Below the pieces are notes generated by a model, which saw only the letters and a list, made by a program, of their open reading frames with translations, searched no databases and was not told the origin of the DNA. 64,000 nucleotides of DNA from Paramacrobiotus metropolitanus (taxonomy: Eukaryota; Tardigrada; Eutardigrada; Parachela; Macrobiotidae): contig NW_026570482.1 in NCBI RefSeq assembly GCF_019649055.1, positions 20,233 through 84,232 on the forward strand, read 5' to 3'. Positions 21,043 to 29,854 of the stretch are shown in pieces. The position numbers and the translations under genes are program-made. Position 1 is the first letter of the stretch. The number at the start of each line of letters is the position of its first letter.

Positions 21043-22900
21043 AAGAACTATTGATAGTGTCAGTCTTAAAAAATGATTTGGTTAATGAGATCCCAAAACT
21101 ATGCGACGCCGCGCGTAGTACAGATCTCGTACTTATTATAAGGATTTCGAATGACGGACGGTAATATTGGACTTACCTTGAAAGCCGGTATCTATGTATC
21201 CCCAATATTCTCCGTGATCGTATCATCATGTTAATCACGCTGTACACTGGGCAGTAAGCATTTTTTCTGGTACTCTCTACGATTTCAAGGCCTGGTAATA
21301 TTGTCTTCTGCCAACTGCTTTATTAAAAACAAATAGAAATCAAGTTACAAATCTGGGAAAATATGGAATTTTTCCAGAGCAAGCTTGAATAAAACTGACC
21401 AAGCGATAACGGGTCCATAGAAATGGCGCATAAACACGTTCTGGGCGGTAAGATTGAATGAATACAAGTGTTGGTCGCGCTGGCGCTCCCAGTTGAGTTT
21501 TAGGTATGGAATTGTGATTTAAAAAGTTGGAATGTGGAAATACGTTGCTTATTTTGCTGAATTATTTCGTATAATACTATTTCACTGTTGTAATTATTGT
21601 AATCTTTATCAATTTTTATTTCAAATTTTTTTCAGACGTAGAAATGCTGAAATATCGAGGTATTGGCCCCGCTGCGCGGAGCCAGCTTTGGAAACAATTA
21701 GAAATTTTTAGAAATTTTTAAATACAGAATTCCAAATTTTTGAAGTATTTTAATAAATATTTTCAAACAGTGCTTTGCAAATATGATATTCCGAAATGTT
21801 TAGAAATATTTGAAGGTCCTAAAATCATATCGGTGTGATTCCTTCGCGGTTAATGAAGTCCAGTACTAGGAGGAGTTACCTTGGCCCGATCAAAGGCATA
21901 AGCGCGACCGTGAACCGATCACCATTCCCGTGTATGTGCACAGTGCACCCTGGGCCACGTGACAGTACAACACGGCTAGCCAACCAGCGAAGGCGGCACA
22001 ACCTACCCAGCACCAAAATTTAAACACCCCATGCTTTTGCACTCTTTTCCGAAACTGACTTCCTGAATTTTTGACGTTCTGACGTTTTAAATTTTTCACG
22101 TTTTAAAGTTCTACTAGCTGTAAATACAGGAACACGCATGACTGGCTTCTGTTTTTGCAACTTATAGAACAAATTTTAAAAGAACGAAGCAGTTGCTAAG
22201 CTGATCATGCGATCCATATCTGTAAGAGCCTTAAGTTATTCTAAGGGAAATTTCTAGAAGCTTTTGGAAAGTACTGCCTAAGTACTGCGAAAACTTCAAA
22301 GATTTTTAGAAACTGTTTGCAAAGCTGAAAATTTTTCAAAACTGCAAATGAATCTCTTCTGACATGTGCCTGAATCTTTAATAAAATTATGAGCTAGAAT
22401 GTATGAGTATGAAATTAGTTCAGGAATTACAAATGTAAAAAGACGTAATAGTATATAACTTTTAAGATAAAGAAGATACGGTGAATAATAATTAAGATAC
22501 GGTGAATAACTTTTAAGATAAGAAGATACGGACCCTCTTACAGGGAAATAATAAAAGCCCTGACGTAGCCAGTCTCAAACTGGAACGATAATACATCCAT
22601 AAAGCTTTTTGTTACATTTTCTTGCCACTACTTTTTAGTGGTCACTACACCGTGTATACAGTAGTGTTGTGTACGTTGCTTTTCTAGCAACTACTGTTTT
22701 ACTTCTTACTTCTTTCTGCTGTACTTTCTGTCACTCAACCTGCTGCGCAGTTGCTGTTGACATCATTAATTATGTAGTATTAACTAACTATTAAAGTATT
22801 ACTTATACAATACTTCACAAGTAGAAAAGCACCGCTTAAACTAAAACAAAAAAGCTACTTGCATGGTCCGAATAAAGGTTCACCAGGTTGACACTGGGTC
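21043..22900. other. Intergenic stretch
   Basis: No gene supported. A short tandem of AAGATACGGTGAATAA words lies at 22,470-22,530. The remainder is AT-rich with many GAAATTTTTAGAAA words around 21,690-22,360. Confidence 0.5.
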
Positions 22901-23578
22901 TTAAGGGAAGTGGCCCGGTACATGGTACCAAAATCGTGTACATGCACGAAATCTTTCACTCTCGCGCACTCCCAAACCCTTTTTTCTCTTGTTTTATGAC
23001 ATTCTGTAGTCAGATGATTTGTATACAGGCGAGAAAACCGTTTGTGCGCAACATCGGTTCAGGTTGTATTCTTAGAAAATTCCGAAAAGTTTAAATGCAT
23101 TCAGGTGTACCAAAAGTCTCATTATGGACCGATCTCCTTCAAATTTTGCACGTAAATGCACATAACCAAGAAGAACGTTTTTACACCGATCCACTGTTCT
23201 AGCATGTTTTTCAAATTTTAAATGAATTTCAAAAAATTTAAAATTCATTTTAAAATTCGAAAAAAATCATGGAACTCTGGATCGGTGTAAAAACGATCTT
23301 CATGGCTATGTGCATTTACTTGGAAAATTTGAAGGAGATCGGTCCATAATGAGACTTTTGGTACACCTGAATGCATTTAAACTTTTTGGAATTTTCTAAG
23401 AGCCATAACTCCCGAACCGGATGTTGCGCGCATAAACGGTTTTCTCGCCTGTGTATACAAATCATCTGACTACAGAATGTCATAAAACAAGAGAAAAGAG
23501 GGTTTGGGAGTGCGCGAAAGTGAAAGATTTCGTGCATGTACACGATTTTGGTACCATATACCGGGCCACTTCCCTTAA
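22901..23578. mobile_element. Palindromic MITE flanked by TTAA
   Basis: Two arms of roughly 330 bp are inverted copies of each other around an AT-rich centre near 23,230. The outermost sequence is TTAA followed by GGGAAGTGGCCCGGTA, mirrored at the right end before TTAA at 23,575-23,578. TTAA flanks suggest a piggyBac-type target site, but the TIR start is not the usual CCC form, so this is tentative. A diverged single-arm relative lies at 48,531. Confidence 0.8.
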
Positions 23579-23919
23579 AGTCCTTCGATGATCTGTTGAA
23601 AGCACAAGAAAAGGCGGGTACGCAAATAGACAGTGCAGATTGTCGATGCGGGCATACGCACAAGACGTACCTATGGACACCGTATTTTTCTGCATGCTTG
23701 CGCAAGAGCGATATACAAGTGGCAGTAATTATTTTATCTCATATTTAGTACTGCCATATCCTTTACTGTAAAATACTATTGATGTTACTGTGTTATTGAT
23801 TTGCGTAATGCTTTCATTGGTTAAACAAACAAAGAAAAGAACTCGAAGACATCTGCAACGTTCCAAACAACAAACCGCAAATTTTTCAAATTTTTACGCT
23901 TTCAATCGTATTAGCTGTC
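23579..23919. other. Short non-coding stretch between two transposons
   Basis: An open frame at 23,580-23,750 reads a Cys-containing peptide but has no recognisable motif. No gene is supported. Confidence 0.4.
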
Positions 23920-25029
23920 TGTCAGGATGCATGGCAACGTGTGCCAGCACACCTGCATTATGTTGTATTATTTGCTTGTTTGTTTTGTTGTTGTATTTAG
24001 TTCACGATCAATTAAAGAGCAGTACGCTCCTTTGATACATGACAGAATTGGCGTGAAGATGCAGTATTCTTAACTCATGAAGATGTCGTATTAATCTAAA
24101 CATTTGAATATATCATATTAATTTCTGTGAGGAATGTTACTCCACAACACAAATCGTTTGTTTTCGATGGGAGGAGAACGGGTATAATGGACCCCGCCCA
24201 TGCGATATTTGGCCGTAAACTATGCTGCCAGATTCCCCAAGGCGGCGGAGTAGCTGTGGCCAGACTATCCTGCCAGACTTTCCAACGAAGCAGAGCAGCA
24301 ACCACTACGGTACATGAAACTGCCAGACTCATCAAACGGAAGCAGAGCAGCACAGTCTGAAGTCTGAAACCCAACTTCTGCGCAGTCCTTAGTTAAGGAC
24401 AGCAGCAGTTTTATCCGAATATGTCAAGCTTGCCGGTGCGTACTTGACGGACCCAGCAGCTCAATTTGCCCAGTATCCGGAACGAGCCGATCCGTCATTC
24501 TACAGACGCCCTTCCCACAGCGAGTTCCTACGCTAAGGTCATCCCCTGGTAGTTATACCATGTTCCCACGGATACTGACTGCATTGCAACGTACTTCCAC
24601 TTCCATTACACGGCATTTCCATTGCAACGAAACGGAATTACGAGAATTCAATGGACAGCGGATAACGATGTCAACTTTTGGAAAATTTAATTGGGCTAAT
24701 AATTGCCTTGAATTTATTCAGTTTTTGCTAAATTAGAAAAATGTTTTTAAAGGAAATTATTCCAAATTTAAACTTTTGAGCATGCTGAATTTATTTACCA
24801 TCAATTTATTACATATTACTAATTTACTAGTGCTATAATGCGTATTTAATTCTTGTATATCCTAATTTTTGTCTGTTAAGAAAGTATTTCTTAACAAAGG
24901 AAGGTGTCAGGATGCATGGCAACGTGTGCCAGCACACCTGCCTTATGTTGTATTATTTGCTTGTTTGTTTTGTTGTTGTATTTAGTTCACGATCAATTAA
25001 AGAGCAGTACGCTCCTTTGATACATGACA
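23920..25029. mobile_element. Miniature LTR retrotransposon (TRIM-like), 1,110 bp
   Basis: Two direct 125-bp terminal repeats (23,920-24,044 and 24,905-25,029) start TGTCAGG, end ATGACA, and differ at one position by eye. The element is flanked by the 5-bp duplication CTGTC. A purine tract (AAAGGAAGG) lies just before the right repeat, as a polypurine primer would. The interior of about 860 bp has no retroelement protein, so it depends on another element. A primer-binding site would be expected just after 24,044 (GAATTGGCGTGAAG), but I cannot assign a tRNA. Confidence 0.9.
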
Positions 25030-26280
25030 CTGTCCAGTTAACTGCATACAGGATTGCCTGTTCTGTAAAATAACTTTCCTTCATGATTTTATGCCCAAAC
25101 GCGAACCGGGAGGTCAGTTGTCGCTTAATTTTTGACATAAAGTGCATCTTACTTTTTGTATATTATTGGCCATTTTCGGGATTTGTCTTCTTTGATTTTT
25201 TTCGCTTAACCTGACTTTAAACACTTCCCTAAACCAGAGGTAGCTGGGATTATTTTTGAGCAACAACTTCCTGAAGTAAACGATCAAAACACTGGGCCTG
25301 ATCAATTCTAGCTAATCTTCTCAAGAAAGATATCGCGAAATAAAATGTGAAAGCAGAATGCGTCACCGATTGATGACACACAGCAAAAAATACAAATGCG
25401 TTGGACCAGTAATAAGCAGTGGATCACCACAGAAAACGCAAGCACTGACTGTTAAATGAATCGTGCTGCATACACACAAACGAATTGTCAGCAGGGCCGC
25501 AGGCGCGTTTTAATCCGCATGCTTGAGGTGTCATTAATTAACGCAATAATTTACAACTTAACTGAAGAAAAGAATGTATCCATTTAGTCAATGTAACTTA
25601 GCTAATTAATACGCGTTATTAATTAATGTAATTAGACTTAATTACAGTAACGCAACCTGCACAATATTACAAATGTCCATTGATAACTGTAATCACTAAT
25701 AATAATTACTTTAATTACTAATCGTAATTACTAAATTAACAATCACTAATAGTCTGGTAACAACAACTAGTAACAACTTTTCAATCTAAGTGAGGCTAAA
25801 TTATTAATGCGGATTAATACCTGACCACATTTTATTAACAAATTAGCAATTAGAATGCTTTAATATTTACTATATGTTACGGGTTCCGGTGACCACCGTG
25901 TAAAGCTCGGTTGGCTATGCACAACAACGGAGGTGAATGTGTATGTGAAATTGAAAACGCAGTTTCGAAGCTGCGTTTTGTAATTCATCTGTGGATCACG
26001 TAGCGGACCAATGAGCGCAGCCGTTAGCTTTCGGCTTGAGAATGTTGTGGTGACTAACTCGCGTTATCTTTCACGGGCGCGCTGAGCGTTGTGCCCTACT
26101 TCAGCAAAAACATCTGCCAAATGTTTAGCCAGGTCTGATCAGCACTACTGACGTTAATCAGACGGGCGGAATAAAAACAGCATGATGATGCTTGACGAAT
26201 GCAGCAAACCCACTTAGACATACCGAGATAGTGTCGAAAAAACAGCGGCACTGGCATTGACGGTCAAAATAACCAAAGGA
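25030..26280. other. AT-rich intergenic stretch before the right array
   Basis: No gene supported. A TAATTA-rich block occupies 25,540-25,870. A perfect 9-bp stem hairpin (AAAACGCAG/CTGCGTTTT) lies near 25,955-25,982. Confidence 0.5.
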
Positions 26281-26294
26281 CTCTTGCAGATGAA

Positions 26295-27085
26295 GTCGGC
26301 ATCCGTATGCATACTGTGGGATACGGAGCGGGTACAGCGGGGTCTCTAAAGTGAACGATCGGGATACAGGAAAGTCGCTTACGGAATACAGGTGGCATAC
26401 GTACGCATACTGTGGGATACGGAACGGGTACAGAAGGGTCTCTAAAGTGAACGGTGCGGATACAGAAAAGTCGGTTGCGGGATACAGTTGGCATACGTAC
26501 GCATACTGTGGAATACGGAGTGGGTGCAGCGGGGACCTTCAGAGCAACGGTCGGAATACAGAAAGGTCGCTTGCGGAATACAGTTGGCATACGTACGCAT
26601 ACTGTGGGATACGGAACGGGTGCAGCGGGGGCCTAAAGTTAACGTAAGGGATACAGAAAGGTCGCTTACGGGATACAGGTGGAAGACGTACGCATACTGT
26701 GGGATACGGAGCGGGCACAGCGGGGTCCTTCAGAGCAACGGTCGGGATACAGAAAGATCGCTTGCGGGATACAGTTGGCATACGTACGCATACTGTGGGA
26801 TACGGAGCGGGTACAGCGGGGTCTCTAAAGTGAACGATCGGGATACAGAAAAGTCGTTTACGGAATACAGGTGGCATACGTACGCATACTGTGGGATACG
26901 GAACGGGTACAGCGGGGTCTCTAAAGCGAACGGTGCGGATACAGAAAGGTCGCTTGTGGGATACAGTTGGCATACGTACGCATACTGTGGGATACGGAGC
27001 GGGTACAGCGGGGACCTAAAGTGAACGGAAGGGATACAGAAAGGTCGCTTACGGGATACAGGTGGCATACGTACGCATACTGTGG
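26295..27085 (-). repeat. 96-bp minisatellite array, right copy, inverted relative to the left
   Basis: CATACGTACGCATACT recurs at about 26,396, 26,492, 26,588, 26,684, 26,780, 26,876, 26,972 and 27,068, spaced 96 bp. It is the reverse complement of the 7,951-8,690 array with unit-to-unit variation. Several units carry AAAGGTCG, others AAAGTCG. ORFs through it are artefacts of the unit length. Confidence 0.95.
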
Positions 27086-27150
27086 GATACTATGGATACA
27101 TCCGTTAGAACGTGTCCTTAAAAATTTACCGTGTACTAACCGTGCCATAG

Positions 27151-27252
27151 GTGCATCCAGAAGGTCAAGGCCAAGTCGAAAGACAAATGCAGATGATAGC
27201 GAGGGCACAGGCACCGGGAAAAAGAAGGAGAGAGAAAGAAAAAGGATAAACC
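27151..27252 (+). pseudogene. Integrase fragment with the catalytic-Glu motif, resuming after the array
   Basis: A 33-codon open stretch reads HPEGQGQVERQMQMI and then a basic tail. HP-x-G-x-GQVER followed by a hydrophobic residue is the third catalytic block of gypsy integrases, directly after where the left fragment (AYHPD) stops. The usual downstream integrase sequence is missing. Short overlapping homology (HPD..GQ on the left, HPEGQGQ on the right) means the two sides are not a simple clean cut. The motif is short, so some doubt remains. Confidence 0.55.
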
Positions 27253-27280
27253 GTCTTCTCCCGATGTCGAAATTCCGAAT

Positions 27281-27691
27281 GTGTCTGTCGCCGAAGTTGA
27301 AGAAAGGTCATCGACACCTACAACTTCAAAGAAATTTGTTATCGAATCGGCTACATCGAAGTTAAAGGTCACCGAGCCTGAATCGCTAACACCCAAGGGA
27401 AAGGTCATAGCTGTGAAACAGATTGTTCCAGTCGTCATCTCGGCACCCACTACGAAAGAAGGTAGGGAGAAAGGAAAGCGTGAGAAAGCAAAACGAGAGA
27501 CGTCTCGCGAGTCAGAAGCATCGGAAGTGAGCTTACCAAGTACTTCGACGGTTAGTACAAGGTCACACACGGACCCGAAAACGACTCGATCAAGGACCAC
27601 AGAATCAAGAAGCCTAGCGGAGGCTCTGGATAAAGGAAAAAAGCGAAGAGCGAACCCGTCAAGTCGAAAAAGAAGGGGAAGGAGGCCATGA
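27281..27691 (+). CDS. Retroelement-associated ORF, Ser/Thr/Lys-rich
   Basis: The 136-codon frame is rich in Ser, Thr, Lys and Glu, resembling in style the linker of the left protease ORF (for example EERSSTPTTS, KLKVTEPESLTPKGKV). It contains AAAGGTCA copies near 27,305, 27,365 and 27,400. No domain is recognised. It overlaps the next ORF by 4 bp (ATGA). Continuity of composition and octamer content is the reason to assign it to the same retroelement. Confidence 0.4.
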   Translation: MSVAEVEERSSTPTTSKKFVIESATSKLKVTEPESLTPKGKVIAVKQIVPVVISAPTTKEGREKGKREKAKRETSRESEASEVSLPSTSTVSTRSHTDPKTTRSRTTESRSLAEALDKGKKRRANPSSRKRRGRRP

Positions 27692-28227
27692 AAATCGATG
27701 CACTGGCAATGGCCACCTACACCGAACCGGACGGCGATAGCGAACTTGATTACTCGGGAGATGAAGTGGAATTCGATGACCCAGATAACGACAACATGAC
27801 CACGATAGATGAAATCGTTGATGCGTTCGATGGAGCCGAGAAAAACTTTACCCGGATAAGAACGACACCGGTGACATCGAAATTTAGAACGGGTCTTAAG
27901 AAATATTTGAAAGAAAAACGCCGCAGTTTCACCAAACAGAAATTTGACGTAGTATTGAAGTATGCGCGGAATGCGGGAAAACTAATTCAGAAACATCCGA
28001 ACTTCGCATATAAGGCCAAGCTTTTCAGACCGACGAGTTCAGACAAGGCGTTGACAACTCCAAACGAAGACATTCCAATGCGAGTGGAAAGGGCAATTGC
28101 GGGAATGACAAGCCCGTTGGGATCAACGAGTCACCGGATCAGCCAATATATCAACGCAGTCTGGAACGACGGAAGAGGAATGATAAGGAACTTGACGCGG
28201 CCACCGAGCGCGTATTGCCGCGGATGA
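27688..28227 (+). CDS. Retroelement-associated ORF, acidic N-terminus
   Basis: A 179-codon ORF whose ATG overlaps the previous stop (ATGA). The first 60 residues are Asp/Glu-rich; the rest is basic and helical-looking (RTGLKKYLKEKRRSFTKQKF). No family is recognised. Position downstream of integrase suggests an accessory 3' ORF of a large gypsy-type element. Confidence 0.45.
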   Translation: MKIDALAMATYTEPDGDSELDYSGDEVEFDDPDNDNMTTIDEIVDAFDGAEKNFTRIRTTPVTSKFRTGLKKYLKEKRRSFTKQKFDVVLKYARNAGKLIQKHPNFAYKAKLFRPTSSDKALTTPNEDIPMRVERAIAGMTSPLGSTSHRISQYINAVWNDGRGMIRNLTRPPSAYCRG

Positions 28228-29492
28228 TTAGACAGAGCATCCTTTCGACAACGAATGCACATAAAGGACAGCCGATTAGATATACGCGAGTAGGTCTGAT
28301 ACCGCCGGAAAGACAAAGCCACTGCCATATGTCCGACAGCCAGGACATGGAAAAGGTCACAGTTCCATTGAGTGGAGACCCGACAACACCCATACTGAAC
28401 CGGATCGCACAGCTAACGGCTGAAGAAGAAGCCGCTCGGGTTAAATCACACGCCCCGAGAGTGTCGAAAAGGAAAGGACCAATGGATGAGGAATCGGAAG
28501 AAAGTGAAGATGACACTACGACACAAACGCCTCTCGACCCAGCAACAGGAAAGGAGGGTCAGTCGAAAGGTCAAGAGACATCTGGAATTGTGGCAGAAGT
28601 TCAAACGAAAGGTCATGAGACTCCGGCAAAAGGGGAGAAAGAAAAGGTCATGCTCCCAATGGAGAAAGCGGCAGCGGAAGCAGAAGCAGCTGCAGCCTCC
28701 GCGCGTCAGGTGTTTCAGAGGTCATTGTTCGTATTATTGAAGGACGCCTTCGAGAAAGAACGATCAAAGTCGGCAGGTGAAGTGGGAGGTCACGAGACCT
28801 TGCCACTGAAGGAGAAAGCTGATGAACCGAAATCGGCTCAGTCATCATCAGGCTCGCTGGCAAAGTTAAAGATTGTCGAGACAGAAGAAGCGGACCCAAC
28901 GGACTCGGCACTATCCCCCCAGAAAACGGAAACCAGCGGTACGAAGACAAAGGAGGCGACAGATTATACGTTAGGAGCACCGTTAGATGTGAATAACCGG
29001 ACATGGAACGAAGTCCAGGCTGCGATTCAGAGTACTAGAGAACACGAAATGCTCGGGACGGAACTAAAAAGACAAGTCGCCGAAAACTCGAAAGGAAGAT
29101 CGTCACTCAGCATGAGCGAGCGAGTCTTGAAACGAGCGTATAAGGAAGGAAAGTTGGGATGTAAATACAACAAGGACAACAAAGTCATTTACTACCTTCC
29201 GAAACAGGGCAAGGATCGCACACCCAGACTTAAAATGGAGCTGGAAGCCTGGAAGATAGCCATCACAGATGTGGCTTTGGACGCCATTGGCGGCACCAAT
29301 GGAGCGTCATGGGGCGACCTTTCGAACTTCATGGCTGTCCACTATGAACTGGGAGAATTGAATATTGAGAACGACAAAGAATGGGTCAAGAATGCCGTCG
29401 AAGCCTTGATCGCAGACGAAGCGCTTCATATTAACAAGGATGGCCGGGTTGACTTTAAGCCGTATAACCCGCCGGCGAAGGAGTCTGAGTGA
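28215..29492 (+). CDS. Retroelement-associated ORF, 425 codons, unknown
   Basis: It overlaps the end of the previous ORF. The N-terminal two-thirds is low-complexity and charged with an Ala/Glu-rich coiled-coil-like block (EKAAAEAEAAAASA). The C-terminal third, from about codon 290, is a more globular-looking segment (SMSERVLKRAYKEGKLGCKY ... YYLPKQGKDRTPRLKMELEAW ... AVEALIADEALHINKDGRVDF). The order of helices and a final beta-like DGRVDF is reminiscent of a winged-helix, but I cannot claim it. It carries several AAAGGTCA copies. No break interrupts it. Confidence 0.5.
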   Translation: MPRMIRQSILSTTNAHKGQPIRYTRVGLIPPERQSHCHMSDSQDMEKVTVPLSGDPTTPILNRIAQLTAEEEAARVKSHAPRVSKRKGPMDEESEESEDDTTTQTPLDPATGKEGQSKGQETSGIVAEVQTKGHETPAKGEKEKVMLPMEKAAAEAEAAAASARQVFQRSLFVLLKDAFEKERSKSAGEVGGHETLPLKEKADEPKSAQSSSGSLAKLKIVETEEADPTDSALSPQKTETSGTKTKEATDYTLGAPLDVNNRTWNEVQAAIQSTREHEMLGTELKRQVAENSKGRSSLSMSERVLKRAYKEGKLGCKYNKDNKVIYYLPKQGKDRTPRLKMELEAWKIAITDVALDAIGGTNGASWGDLSNFMAVHYELGELNIENDKEWVKNAVEALIADEALHINKDGRVDFKPYNPPAKESE

Positions 29493-29854
29493 ATGGGACG
29501 AGTGTAATATGCAGCGAGTAATGAACCCTGCATATTACAGAAAAAGCATAAAATAATTAAAAACGAAAGAGAAAAGCTGTACGGAAAATTGAAAGTGAAA
29601 AAGTCACCTCGAGAAGTAGCGTCGATAAGACTAACAGAAAAGGTCACAGTAGTCAGAAAGCGCTAATAACGTGAAAAAGGTCACCACGTTACAGTGATAG
29701 AAAGGGTAGCACGAGCTAGGAAAGTCTCAGCTCAGTAACGGAATAGGCGTAAAAATGATAGAAAAGCCTTGATAATGGATAGGAATGGAAAAGATTAACG
29801 CGGAAAGGTTACTATGATGGATTGTTGTCTGATTTCAGATTTAAAACGGAGAAA
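29493..29854 (+). promoter_or_regulatory. Leader between retroelement ORFs with a splice acceptor
   Basis: No ORF of substance. The stretch contains AAAGGTCAC at 29,639 and 29,676 and ends with a good acceptor (GTCTGATTTCAG near 29,838) 15 bp before the next ATG. This suggests the downstream ORF is expressed from a spliced subgenomic RNA. Confidence 0.4.

Larger units (their letters stand above)
7871..27136. mobile_element. 19.3-kb segment bounded by inverted array-type terminal repeats (foldback-like)
   Basis: The left end (7871-7950) and the reverse complement of the right end (27,060-27,136) match closely: GTACACG, then TAAATTTTT, GGACAC, then TCTAACGGATGTATCCATAG, then 96-bp repeats. Both ends are flanked by TA, consistent with a TA target duplication at 7869-7870 and 27,137-27,138. 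Long terminal inverted repeats made of tandem repeats are known from Foldback and Galileo elements, so I class it as foldback-like. No transposase is visible inside. The cargo includes intron-containing host-type genes and nested transposons. An alternative is an inversion or recombination between two array-bearing retroelement copies. Confidence 0.55.

Noticed and set aside
22901-23578. Calling the palindrome a piggyBac MITE
   Set aside because: TTAA flanks fit, but the terminal bases after TTAA are GGGAAG rather than the usual CCC start; left unassigned.
24127-24360. ORF inside the miniature LTR element
   Set aside because: No retroelement motif, short and compositionally ordinary; probably chance.
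25955-25982. Hairpin AAAACGCAG/CTGCGTTTT considered as a histone-type 3' signal or terminator
   Set aside because: Sequence does not fit the histone stem-loop and no gene ends nearby.
26264-27214. Several repetitive ORFs on both strands of the right array
   Set aside because: Same artefact of the 96-bp tandem unit.
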